From the NCBI GenBank assembly GCA_020252485.1, contig JADCCX010000013.1, positions 1 through 64,000 of the forward strand: a stretch of 64,000 bases of DNA, written 5' to 3'. The stretch is from Methylocystis sp. GTDB taxonomy: Bacteria; Pseudomonadota; Alphaproteobacteria; Rhizobiales; Beijerinckiaceae. Below, piece by piece: positions 43,502 through 51,884 of the stretch (position 1 is its first letter; each line of letters opens with the position of its first letter). Under the pieces are notes generated by a model that saw only the letters and a program-made list of their open reading frames with translations, was not told the origin of the DNA and made no database searches. Position numbers and translations under genes: made by a program.

Positions 43502-44920
43502 ATGAAACTCCCGCGCGAGCTTGGCGCCATCCACTTCGTCGGCATCGGCGGCATCGGCATGTCGGGCATCGCCGAGGTGCTGCACAACCTCGGCCACAAG
43601 GTGCAGGGCTCGGATGCGTCGGATGGCGCCAACGTGAGGCGCCTGCGCGAAAAGGGCATCGTCTGTTTCGTTGGCCATGCCGCTGAAAACCTCGGCGAGG
43701 CGGAGGTTCTGGTGGTCTCGACAGCGATCAGGAAGGACAATCCCGAGCTGATCGCCGCCCGCGAGAAGCGCATCCCGGTGGTCCGGCGCGCGGAGATGCT
43801 GGCGGAATTGATGCGGCTGAAAAGCTGCGTGGCCATCGCCGGCACGCATGGCAAGACGACGACGACCTCGCTCGTCGCCACGCTGCTCGATGCGGGCAAG
43901 TTCGACCCCACGGTCATCAACGGCGGCATCATCAACGCCTATGGCACCAATGCGCGCCTTGGCGCCGGCGACTGGATGGTCGTCGAGGCCGACGAGAGCG
44001 ACGGCACCTTCCTGAAGCTGCCGGCGGATGTCGCCATCATCACCAACATCGATCCCGAGCATCTCGATCACTTCAAGACCTTTGACGCCATCAAGGACGC
44101 CTTCCGCACCTTTGTCGATAACCTGCCGTTCTACGGCTTCGCGGTGATGTGCCTCGATCACCCGACGGTGCAGGAGCTTGTGGGCCAGATCCAGGACCGC
44201 CGGGTCATCACCTATGGCGAAAATCCGCAGGCCGATTACCGGCTGCTCGATATCTCCGCCAAGGGCAGCGAAATGCGCTTCACATTGCTGGTGCGCGACC
44301 GCAAGACCGGCACGGACCGGGTGATCCGCGATCTGGTCATGCCGATGCCGGGCCGGCATAATGCGCTGAACGCGACCGCCGCGATTGCGGTGGCCGAACA
44401 CCTCGGCATGCCGATGGAGGCGATCCGCAAGGCGCTGGCCGGCTTCGGCGGCGTCAAGCGCCGCTTCACCAAAACCGGCGAGTGGAACGGCGTTATGATC
44501 TTCGACGATTACGGCCATCACCCGGTGGAGATCGCAGCTGTGCTGAAGGCAGCCCGCGCCGCGACGGCAGGGCAGGTGATCGCGGGACAGGTGATCGCGG
44601 TCATGCAGCCGCATCGCTACACCCGCCTGTCGTCGCTGTTCGGCGATTTCGCGGCCTGTTTCAACGACGCCGACCATGTGATTATCGCCCCGGTCTATGC
44701 GGCGGGCGAACAGCCGATCGAGGGCGCTTCGGCGGAAGATCTCGTGCAGGGCATCAAGGCGCGGGGGCATCGCTCGGTGGCGTTGATGGAGGGGCCGGAG
44801 AAACTGGCCGAACTCGTCAAGGCGAGGGCCAAGCCGGGCGATTATGTCATTTGCCTCGGCGCAGGCACCATCACCAACTGGGCCTATGCCCTGCCGGGCG
44901 AACTGGCGGGAAAAGGTTAG
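43502..44920 (+). CDS. murC: UDP-MurNAc alanine ligase MurC
   Basis: A 472-residue Mur ligase adding L-alanine to UDP-MurNAc. Motifs: [20 protein letters not shown], the ATP loop [58 protein letters not shown] and [16 protein letters not shown]. Just before that last motif the five-residue unit GQVIA occurs twice in a row, from a 15-base tandem duplication at 44570-44599; most MurC proteins have one copy. It ends the first run of dcw genes; an antisense transglycosylase follows after four bases. Confidence 0.96.
   Translation: MKLPRELGAIHFVGIGGIGMSGIAEVLHNLGHKVQGSDASDGANVRRLREKGIVCFVGHAAENLGEAEVLVVSTAIRKDNPELIAAREKRIPVVRRAEMLAELMRLKSCVAIAGTHGKTTTTSLVATLLDAGKFDPTVINGGIINAYGTNARLGAGDWMVVEADESDGTFLKLPADVAIITNIDPEHLDHFKTFDAIKDAFRTFVDNLPFYGFAVMCLDHPTVQELVGQIQDRRVITYGENPQADYRLLDISAKGSEMRFTLLVRDRKTGTDRVIRDLVMPMPGRHNALNATAAIAVAEHLGMPMEAIRKALAGFGGVKRRFTKTGEWNGVMIFDDYGHHPVEIAAVLKAARAATAGQVIAGQVIAVMQPHRYTRLSSLFGDFAACFNDADHVIIAPVYAAGEQPIEGASAEDLVQGIKARGHRSVALMEGPEKLAELVKARAKPGDYVICLGAGTITNWAYALPGELAGKG
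44570..44599 (+). repeat. 15-base tandem duplication within murC
   Basis: Two adjacent copies of GG(G/A)CAGGTGATCGCG (44570-44584 and 44585-44599) differ at one base and keep the frame, duplicating Gly-Gln-Val-Ile-Ala. They lie just before the conserved HRYTR segment of MurC. Confidence 0.85.
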
Positions 44921-44924
44921 GGCG

Positions 44925-45755
44925 TCACGCCCTGTCCCGCATCTTCTCGGCCATCACGCCGATCGTCCGCATGTAGACCCCGGCCTTGTTCCATTCCCGC
45001 AGGGCCTGCTGGTTGGGCGTGCCTTCGCCCCAATCCTCGCCGCGCTTCCAGCCCTTGCGCCGCAGGAAGTTGGCAGTCGAGGCAAGCACGTCGGGCACGG
45101 AGGAGACAAGGTTCGGATGACCATCACCATCGAAGTCGATGGCGTAATTCACATAGGACGACGGCATGAACTGCGTCTGGCCGATCTCACCGGCCCAGGC
45201 GCCGTTCATCGATTGAATGGGCAGATCGCCCCGCTGGACGATCTTGAGGGCGGCCATCAGTTCGTTTTCGAAAAACGCCTGCCGCCGGCAATCCGATGCC
45301 AGTGTCGCCACTGAGCGGATGATCGGCAGATTGCCGCTCTGCGCCCCGAAATTGGTCTCCAGGGCCCAGATGGACACGATGATTTCGGCTGGAACGCCGA
45401 ATTGCTTCTCCAGGCGGGTCACCAGCGCGCGGTTCTCCGCGATCCATTTCCGCCCACGGTTGATCATCGCATCCGAAACGCGGCGGCGGTAGAACTCCTC
45501 GAATGACATCTTGAAGGATTTCTGGTTGCGATCGAGCTTAATGACGCCGGGGCTGTAGCTCACTCCGGCGAGGCCCTGATCGATGGCCGCCTGGCTGATG
45601 CCTGCCGCCCGCGCCCTTTGCTTGAAGCCTTCGAGCCAGGGGCCGAACGAAGCCGCCGTGCTGCCGCAGGCCTGCGCGTTGGCGTGGCTCACCGAAGCAA
45701 GCAGGCCGAAAGAAAGGGCGAGGGCGATGTTTCGGACGCAGTCAAGGCGCTTCAT
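44925..45755 (-). CDS. MltB-family lytic murein transglycosylase
   Basis: A 276-residue exported enzyme that cuts glycan strands of peptidoglycan, leaving 1,6-anhydroMurNAc ends. Signal peptide: MKRLDCVRNIALALSFGLLA to about SHANAQA. The catalytic Glu is in VSIWALETNFGAQSG, and NGAWAGEIGQTQFMPSSYVN plus YAIDFDGDGHPNLVSSVPDV are family marks. It lacks the C-terminal peptidoglycan-binding domain present in many relatives. The gene is antisense between murC and murB, so it breaks the dcw run and needs its own promoter in the 144-base gap before murB. Confidence 0.92.
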   Translation of the reverse strand: MKRLDCVRNIALALSFGLLASVSHANAQACGSTAASFGPWLEGFKQRARAAGISQAAIDQGLAGVSYSPGVIKLDRNQKSFKMSFEEFYRRRVSDAMINRGRKWIAENRALVTRLEKQFGVPAEIIVSIWALETNFGAQSGNLPIIRSVATLASDCRRQAFFENELMAALKIVQRGDLPIQSMNGAWAGEIGQTQFMPSSYVNYAIDFDGDGHPNLVSSVPDVLASTANFLRRKGWKRGEDWGEGTPNQQALREWNKAGVYMRTIGVMAEKMRDRA

Positions 45756-45899
45756 GGGAACACTCCTGTGGCGGGCGAGATGAGTCGTTGGCGATCAAGC
45801 TAGCATAAACCCGCCAAGGGCGGGAAACCGGCGCCCGCATGGCCGCGCGCCGGTATTGAGGGTTGCCTGCCCTCGCCAGAACCCGCTAAACGCCCCGCC

Positions 45900-46838
45900 A
45901 TGATGGAAAACCCGATATTCCCCGACCTTTCACCGCGCCTGTTGGAATTGATGCCCAAACTGAAGGGCAGGCTGCTCCCCAACCAGCCGTTGGCGCCCCT
46001 GACCTGGTTTCGCGCGGGCGGAGCCGCACAGATCGTGTTCACGCCGGCGGACGAGGAGGACCTCGCCTATTTCCTGTCACGCCTGCCGGACGAGATCGCG
46101 GTCACGACGGTCGGCGTCGGCTCCAACCTGATCGTCCGGGACGGCGGCGTCGAAGGCGTCGTGATTCGCCTGTCGCCCAAAGGCTTTGGACAGCTCGATC
46201 ACGTCGGCAAGGGACAGCTCAATGTTGGCGCAGCAGTGCTCGACAAGAAGCTGGCGGAGACGGCACTGCATCACCAGGTCGGCGGGTTCGAGTTCTTTTT
46301 CGGCATTCCCGGCTCGCTTGGCGGAGCACTCCGGATGAACGCCGGCGCCAATGGCGGGGAAACCAAGGACGTGCTGGTCTATGCGACCGGCGTCAACCGG
46401 GATGGCGACCTCGTCACCTTTTCGAATGAGGAGATGCTTTTCGGCTATCGCGCCTGCGGCGTGCCGGCCGACGTCATCTTCACCTCGGCGCTTCTTGCAG
46501 GCAGGTGCGACGGCGAAGCGGCCATTCGCGCCCGGATGGATGACGTTCAGCGCCATCGCGAGGAGGCCCAGCCGATCCGAGAGAAGACAGGCGGCTCCAC
46601 GTTCCGCAATCCGCCTGGCCATTCCGCCTGGAAGCTGATCGACGAGGCCGGCTGCCGCGGCCTGCGGCTGGGAGGCGCGCAGGTTTCGGAGCTTCACTGC
46701 AATTTTCTGATCAATACCGGCGATGCAACCGCAGCGGATATCGAAAACCTCGGCGAAGAAGTCCGCCGCCGCGTCTGGCAGTCGAGCGGCATCGAACTGC
46801 AGTGGGAGATCAAGCGGATCGGCCGACAGGCTGCATGA
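45900..46838 (+). CDS. murB: UDP-MurNAc dehydrogenase (UDP-GlcNAc-enolpyruvate reductase) MurB
   Basis: A 312-residue FAD enzyme reducing the enolpyruvyl ether to form UDP-MurNAc. Motifs: [80 protein letters not shown] and [20 protein letters not shown]. The catalytic Ser and Glu regions are conserved. ATG 45900 or the next codon at 45903 may be used; no strong ribosome site is seen. It resumes the dcw gene order after the antisense gene. Confidence 0.95.
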   Translation: MMENPIFPDLSPRLLELMPKLKGRLLPNQPLAPLTWFRAGGAAQIVFTPADEEDLAYFLSRLPDEIAVTTVGVGSNLIVRDGGVEGVVIRLSPKGFGQLDHVGKGQLNVGAAVLDKKLAETALHHQVGGFEFFFGIPGSLGGALRMNAGANGGETKDVLVYATGVNRDGDLVTFSNEEMLFGYRACGVPADVIFTSALLAGRCDGEAAIRARMDDVQRHREEAQPIREKTGGSTFRNPPGHSAWKLIDEAGCRGLRLGGAQVSELHCNFLINTGDATAADIENLGEEVRRRVWQSSGIELQWEIKRIGRQAA

Positions 46839-46854
46839 AAAGGAAATTCCGCGC

Positions 46855-46935
46855 CTTTTGAATAAATATTGTATAAATTTTTTTATTTTGTAAATTAACA
46901 GAAATTAACAATATTTATATTGCTGTTTTTGATTG
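46855..46935. promoter_or_regulatory. AT-rich repeat-bearing promoter region of the PRTase fusion gene
   Basis: About 80 bases of very AT-rich DNA contrast with the GC-rich surroundings. It contains two tandem copies of AAATTAACA ten bases apart (46892-46900 and 46902-46910), directly followed by a 14-base palindrome CAATAT-TT-ATATTG (46909-46922). T-rich tracts such as those bound by MucR/Ros-type silencers are present. The repeats are spaced TTAA-N6-TTAA and so are not a standard CtrA box. It probably contains the promoter of the next gene, with an untranslated leader of over 100 bases. Confidence 0.55.
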
Positions 46936-47056
46936 CGTTTAGGGAGAGTTGCTGCAAGAATGTTGCTATTCTCTCTGTTTTGGCATGAGGGTGCAAAAAT
47001 CGGACACGGGCAACCTGAAATTGGGCCGCCCCCGTTCTTCCCGCCTAGGAGTCCTC

Positions 47057-48568
47057 ATGCGGAAGGTGCAAAAGTCTCTCTTGCAGCAGGTCGACCGTGC
47101 CGGCGGCATTCTCGCGCTCAACCGGCAGTTGAAAGCCCTGTCCGCTATTCTCGGGACAGACTCCGCCTGTCTGATCCTGACCGAGGGGCCGCTTGCGCGC
47201 ATGCTCGGGCGCCACGGCATTCCCTACGACTTTCTCGCCGTGAAGCCAGCCGTCGTTCCGGCGCCCTACAAGATCGACGATCTGGTGATTGTCCGTGATG
47301 CCACCCGGCGAACGGACCTGCATGCTTTTCTGGGCGCCTTTCTCGGCGTGCTTGCGCCGATCCAGGCAGGGTTCTTCTATCGCTGTCCGCTGATCGTCAC
47401 CAGAGGCCGCATCGTGGCGCTTCTGGCGTTCGGCCAGGCTCCCCGGCCGGAACTCGGCGACAGGGAGCTTGGGATCGCACTCGAGATCAGAAATGCGATC
47501 CTGCACGATTTGGAGCAACTCTATCCTTCCGGGATGAAGGGTGTCGCCCGTTCCCTGGCCTTGACCATGGCCGATGTGGAAAGCTGGCTCGCCCAAACCG
47601 ATCTGCCATCGTTCATCTTCGACTCGAAGATGATCCTGCGGGCCGTCAATGACAGAATGCAAAGCCTGCTTCAGATCCCTTGGGAGGGACTGATTGGAAA
47701 GGCGGTCGCTGACATGAGTTTCATGGGCCGGGGAGGCCTGGAACTGCTGTTCAGGCATGCCCTCGAAAGCGGCGTTTCCACGCCCCGCGTGGATCTTTCT
47801 TTTGAGGAGGCCTTCTCGCCGGATATGTCGCCGAGCTTCCGGCTCGTGGCGTCGCCGGTCAGCCTCGTCGATGGCGAACAGGTATTGGTTACGACGGTCG
47901 ATCCATCCCGGCTGTATGGTCCGCTAGGGCCTGCTGCGCTGCCACAAAACCGGTCCGAGCAGAAGGCGATGACCGAGTTCCTGCTCGAGACGCTCGTCGA
48001 CCGGCTGGCGCTCAGAACGCGAAAGCTGGTCAGCTACGTGACGCTGCGGTCATGGCGGAATTCCATCCGCGAGCATCAGATCGTCGCGCTGCGCGCCATC
48101 AAGAAGGATGATCCGCGCGGGCTTGCGGCGGAAATCGCCGCAGAGATGCGGGCCAGGATCAAGCTTCTTTTCGGCGTCGCGCATTTTCAGGCGGTGGTGC
48201 CAATGCCCTGCGCCCATTCCAGTCCCGGCAATTGTCTTTCCGAGGAGATAGCGAAAGCGCTGGCGCGGGATATCCGCGTGCCTGTCGCCCACGCGCTGGC
48301 CCTTCCGCTGGACAAGGGTTCATCCCATCCGATCCGGAACGTCAGCCGGGAGGCGATGACGCTGACGACGCCGATCAAGGGGCTCGTTTTGCTGATCGAC
48401 GACGTCACCACCTCGGGCCGTCACATCGAGGAAGCGACGCTTCTCCTGCGGGAAGGCGGCGCCAGCGTGCTGGCTGTCGCCTGGATCGGCGGCGATGCGG
48501 TGGAGGAGCCGGCGCCCGCCACGCGGCAGCCGAAGCGGAGAAAGGGTTCATCGCCCGAAGCTCGGTGA
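47057..48568 (+). CDS. GAF-PAS-phosphoribosyltransferase fusion protein, function unknown
   Basis: A 503-residue cytoplasmic protein with an unusual domain order. Residues about 20-155 look like a GAF domain (RQLKALSAILGTDSACLILT; PIQAGFFYRCPLIVTRGRIV; ELGIALEIRNAILHDLEQLY). Residues about 175-285 look like PAS (TDLPSFIFDSKMILRAVNDR). A helical linker follows, and residues about 370-470 are a type I phosphoribosyltransferase of the ComF/orotate PRTase sort, with VPMPCAHSSPGNCLSEEIAK and the PRPP loop VLLIDDVTTSGRH (444-456). A basic tail ends it. ATG 47057 follows AGGAG at six bases. Inferred: a small-molecule or redox sensor controlling PRPP-dependent chemistry or nucleotide sensing, next to murB and ddl. 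No characterised homologue is known to me. Confidence 0.8.
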   Translation: MRKVQKSLLQQVDRAGGILALNRQLKALSAILGTDSACLILTEGPLARMLGRHGIPYDFLAVKPAVVPAPYKIDDLVIVRDATRRTDLHAFLGAFLGVLAPIQAGFFYRCPLIVTRGRIVALLAFGQAPRPELGDRELGIALEIRNAILHDLEQLYPSGMKGVARSLALTMADVESWLAQTDLPSFIFDSKMILRAVNDRMQSLLQIPWEGLIGKAVADMSFMGRGGLELLFRHALESGVSTPRVDLSFEEAFSPDMSPSFRLVASPVSLVDGEQVLVTTVDPSRLYGPLGPAALPQNRSEQKAMTEFLLETLVDRLALRTRKLVSYVTLRSWRNSIREHQIVALRAIKKDDPRGLAAEIAAEMRARIKLLFGVAHFQAVVPMPCAHSSPGNCLSEEIAKALARDIRVPVAHALALPLDKGSSHPIRNVSREAMTLTTPIKGLVLLIDDVTTSGRHIEEATLLLREGGASVLAVAWIGGDAVEEPAPATRQPKRRKGSSPEAR

Positions 48569-48685
48569 GGGTTCGGGCCTGGATTCCGCCACGCCGGTCA
48601 AGCATCGCGCTGGATTGGCCATCCTTTACCCGTTGCTAACCATCCCGGGTTCAGTGTCGGCGCTGTCTGCGCAGGAGCCTTGACA

Positions 48686-49612
48686 ATGCCTAAACACGTG
48701 GCGGTCCTGATGGGCGGCTGGGCCGCCGAGCGGCCAGTGAGCCTGAAGACGGGCGCCGGTTGCGCGGCGGCTCTGGAAAGCGTCGGCTACCGCGTGACCG
48801 AAGTCGATGTGACGCCCAACATCGTCACGGATCTGCAGGCGCTTCGACCGGATGTCGCCTTCAACGCCTTGCACGGGCCGTTCGGTGAGGACGGCTGCAT
48901 GCAGGGCATTCTCGAGATGCTGCGCATCCCCTACACCCATTCCGGCGTGCTGGCCTCCGCGCTCGCCATGCGCAAGGACAGGGCGAAGGTCGTGGCGTCC
49001 GCGGCCGGCGTCCTCATCGCGAAGGGCCTGACGGCCTCGCGCTTCGAGATTGCAAAGAAGCACCCCATGCCGCCTCCCTATGTGGCGAAACCTGTGGCCA
49101 ACGGGTCGTCCTTCGGTGTCTTCATCGTCAAGGCGGGACGCTCTCACCCGCCGCAGGAATTGACCGATCCCGATTGGCCGCTGGGCGACGAGATGCTCGT
49201 CGAGGAATTCGTGCCCGGCCGCGAGCTCACCTGCGCCGTCATCGGCGAAAGCAATGGGTCCAGGGCGCTCGGCGTGATCGAGATCATCGCCAATGCCGGC
49301 GCCTTCTACGATTACGAGTCGAAATATGCGCCTGGAGGATCAACCCACGTTCTTCCGGCAAAAATTAAACCAAATGTTTACCAAATGGTTCAACAACAGT
49401 CGGTGATGGCGCATGAGGCGCTTGGCTGCCGAGGCGTCAGCCGTTCGGACTTCCGCTACGACGATGAGAACGACAAACTCATCTGGATGGAAGTCAACAC
49501 CCAGCCCGGCATGACCGAGACGTCTCTTGTACCTGAACTTGCGGCCCATGCGGGCCTGACTTTTGGTGAGCTGGTGCAATGGATGGTGGAAGACGCCTCC
49601 CTGGATCGTTGA
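48686..49612 (+). CDS. ddl: D-alanine-D-alanine ligase
   Basis: A 308-residue ATP-grasp enzyme joining two D-alanines for the pentapeptide stem (DdlB type). Motifs: KHVAVLMGGWAAERPVSLKT, FNALHGPFGEDGCMQGILEM, YVAKPVANGSSFGVFIVKAG, MLVEEFVPGRELTCAVIGES and LIWMEVNTQPGMTETSLVPE. ATG 48686 has AGGAG eight bases upstream. It overlaps ftsQ by 34 bases in another frame, a tight coupling. Confidence 0.95.
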   Translation: MPKHVAVLMGGWAAERPVSLKTGAGCAAALESVGYRVTEVDVTPNIVTDLQALRPDVAFNALHGPFGEDGCMQGILEMLRIPYTHSGVLASALAMRKDRAKVVASAAGVLIAKGLTASRFEIAKKHPMPPPYVAKPVANGSSFGVFIVKAGRSHPPQELTDPDWPLGDEMLVEEFVPGRELTCAVIGESNGSRALGVIEIIANAGAFYDYESKYAPGGSTHVLPAKIKPNVYQMVQQQSVMAHEALGCRGVSRSDFRYDDENDKLIWMEVNTQPGMTETSLVPELAAHAGLTFGELVQWMVEDASLDR

Positions 49613-50535
49613 GAGAGTGGCTGGCGCCGCGTCTCGACGCGCCGGCGCATTCTCCCGCTGAGGACCGTCTGTCCTGTCGCAAGGCGTTCATCGGCTTCCG
49701 CCGCGGCGGCTTCCGCATCGGTTCCGCCAGCCTGTCCGTCCGCCGGGGCGTGGGTTCGGCCGCTGCTCTGTCCTTCATCGGCCTGACGGGCGTGAGCGGC
49801 TGGGTGATCGGCGGCCATCAGGAGGCGATGCGGCGGGTGCATGGCGGGCTTCCCGATATCGTGGCGCGTGCGGCTGGCTTCCCGATCCGCAGCGTCGATG
49901 TTTCGGGGGTGAAGGAGCTCGGCAAGGATGAAATCGTGGCGGCTTCCGGCATGACGCCTGCCGGTTCGCTCCTCTTCCTTGATGTCGGCGCGGTCCGCGC
50001 TTCGCTCAAGACCTTGCCGCTGGTGGCGGAAGCGACGGTCCGCAAGCTCTATCCCGACCGGATCGAGATCAAGATCGTCGAGCGCGAGCCCTTCGCGCTC
50101 TGGCAGCAGGAAGGAGTCGTCAGCGTGGTCTCCGCGGATGGGACCGTGATCGACACCTTGAGCGACCGCCGCTACCTCAAGCTGCCTCATGTCGTGGGGC
50201 CGGGCGCCCGGCTGCGCGTGCGGGAATATGCCGCGATTCTCGATGGCGTGCCGGAGTTGCGCAGCCAGATCCGCGCCGGGGTGCTTGTGTCGGAGCGCCG
50301 CTGGACGCTCAAGATGGCCAATGGCGTCGACATCAAGCTTCCCGAAGAAAATGCTGTCGAGGCGCTCCGTCAACTCGAGCGGCTTGACCGGGAGGCCCAG
50401 GTTCTCGCGAAGGATATCATCGCAGTCGACCTGCGCATCCCCGGCCGCATCGCCTTCCGGTTGAGCGAAGAGGCCGCCGCAGCCCGCCGCGACTACTTCG
50501 ACAAGACCCTGCCCAAAGTGAAGGGGCGGGCATGA
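49579..50535 (+). CDS. ftsQ: Cell division protein FtsQ
   Basis: A 318-residue bitopic protein with about 45 cytoplasmic residues rich in Arg, one membrane span (GSAAALSFIGLTGVSGWVIG), a POTRA domain (FPIRSVDVSGVKELGKDEIV) and the FtsQ beta domain (LPLVAEATVRKLYPDRIEIK; EREPFALWQQEGVVSVVSAD). It recruits FtsL/FtsB and later division proteins to the septum. It overlaps ddl by 34 bases and ftsA by four bases. Confidence 0.93.
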   Translation: MDGGRRLPGSLREWLAPRLDAPAHSPAEDRLSCRKAFIGFRRGGFRIGSASLSVRRGVGSAAALSFIGLTGVSGWVIGGHQEAMRRVHGGLPDIVARAAGFPIRSVDVSGVKELGKDEIVAASGMTPAGSLLFLDVGAVRASLKTLPLVAEATVRKLYPDRIEIKIVEREPFALWQQEGVVSVVSADGTVIDTLSDRRYLKLPHVVGPGARLRVREYAAILDGVPELRSQIRAGVLVSERRWTLKMANGVDIKLPEENAVEALRQLERLDREAQVLAKDIIAVDLRIPGRIAFRLSEEAAAARRDYFDKTLPKVKGRA

Positions 50536-51857
50536 ACGCGTTCTCGCATGGCATGGCCCCGAAGATGCGCCCGCTCTCCGCCCGCAAGAGCGCGGTGATG
50601 ACGGTCCTCGATATCGGCACCACCAAGGTCTCCTGCGTCATCGCCCGCCTGGAGCCTGGCGATGCTTCGGAGGCGATGCGGGGGCAAACCCACCGCTGCC
50701 GCGTGCTCGGCATCGGGCACCAGCGCTCGCGCGGCCTCAAGGGCGGCGTCATCATCGACATGGACGAGGCCGAGCGCACCGTTCGGGCCGCGATCGACGC
50801 GGCGGAGCGCATGGCTGGCACGACGGTCGAAAGCGCTGTCGTCGCGATGACCGGCGGCCGCATCGGATCGCAGCATTTCATGGCCGAGGTCGCGACCTCC
50901 GGCCGCGCCATCCAGGACCGCGACGTCGAGCGGGCCATGAATGCCGCCACGCTCCATTCGGTGGGGCAGGGGCGCGCGGTGATTCATTCGCTGCCGACAG
51001 CCTATCGGCTCGATGGCAATGCCGCCGTCAAGGAGCCCCGCGGCATGATCGCGGACCGGCTGAGTGTGGATATGCATGTGGCCAGCGCGGACACGGCTGC
51101 CGCCCGCAACCTGATGCTGGCCGTCGAGCGCGGGCATCTGGAGGTCGAAGCGGTGGTCGCGACGCCCTATGCGTCCGGACTCGCCGTGCTCGAAGCGGAT
51201 GAAGCGGAGCAAGGCGTTGTGGTGTTCGATTGCGGCGGCGGCACCACCAGCGCTGCGGTTTTCCGCGGCGGCTGCCTGCAGCATGTCGATGCTATCGCAG
51301 TGGGCGGCCACCACGTGACCATGGACATTGCCCGCGGGCTGACGATGCGGCTCGAGGATGCGGAACGGCTGAAATCGCTTGCCGTCTCCTGCTATGATGA
51401 CACCACGGCGGACCGGGAAATGATCACGGTTCCGCAATTCGGCGACGATGAGCGCTCCACGGCGGCCTATGTGCCCCGCTCGCATGTGACGCGGATCGTG
51501 CGCCCCCGCGTCGAGGAAATCCTCGAACTCATGCGCGACCGCCTCCGCAACGCCGGGTTCGGCTCGATCCTCAACCGGGGGGTTGTCCTCACCGGCGGCG
51601 CCTCGCAGCTCTCCGGCCTGCAGCCGCTGGCGCAGGGCATCCTCGCCAAACACGTGCGGCTTGGCCGCCCGTTGGCGATCAAGGGCATGCCCGAATCCGC
51701 CAAGAGCCCGGCTTTCGCCGCGACGGTCGGCCTTCTGATCTATCCGCAGGTGGCGGGCCTGGAGCACCTCGGCGCCGGCCGCGGCGGCGCAGCGCAATCC
51801 ACCGGCACCGACGGCTATCTGTCCCGCATGGGGCGTTGGCTCAAAGACAGCTTCTAA
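50532..51857 (+). CDS. ftsA: Cell division protein FtsA
   Basis: A 441-residue actin-like ATPase that tethers FtsZ to the membrane. Nucleotide motifs: VLDIGTTKVSCVIARLEPGD, VVVFDCGGGTTSAAVFRGGC and VVLTGGASQLSGLQPLAQGI. The C-terminal amphipathic helix is visible as LSRMGRWLKDSF. It overlaps ftsQ by four bases and is followed by ftsZ after 27 bases, the usual order. Confidence 0.95.
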   Translation: MNAFSHGMAPKMRPLSARKSAVMTVLDIGTTKVSCVIARLEPGDASEAMRGQTHRCRVLGIGHQRSRGLKGGVIIDMDEAERTVRAAIDAAERMAGTTVESAVVAMTGGRIGSQHFMAEVATSGRAIQDRDVERAMNAATLHSVGQGRAVIHSLPTAYRLDGNAAVKEPRGMIADRLSVDMHVASADTAAARNLMLAVERGHLEVEAVVATPYASGLAVLEADEAEQGVVVFDCGGGTTSAAVFRGGCLQHVDAIAVGGHHVTMDIARGLTMRLEDAERLKSLAVSCYDDTTADREMITVPQFGDDERSTAAYVPRSHVTRIVRPRVEEILELMRDRLRNAGFGSILNRGVVLTGGASQLSGLQPLAQGILAKHVRLGRPLAIKGMPESAKSPAFAATVGLLIYPQVAGLEHLGAGRGGAAQSTGTDGYLSRMGRWLKDSF

Positions 51858-51884
51858 CCCCGTTTCCGAAGAGAGGCGACGATC

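Noticed and set aside
46894-46910. CtrA box in the AT-rich region before the fusion gene
   Set aside because: The two TTAA units are spaced by six bases, not seven, so it does not meet the CtrA consensus.
46949-47056. Longer N-terminus for the PRTase fusion protein
   Set aside because: The TTG start lacks a ribosome site and the added residues look like leader sequence; AGGAG before ATG 47057 is clear.
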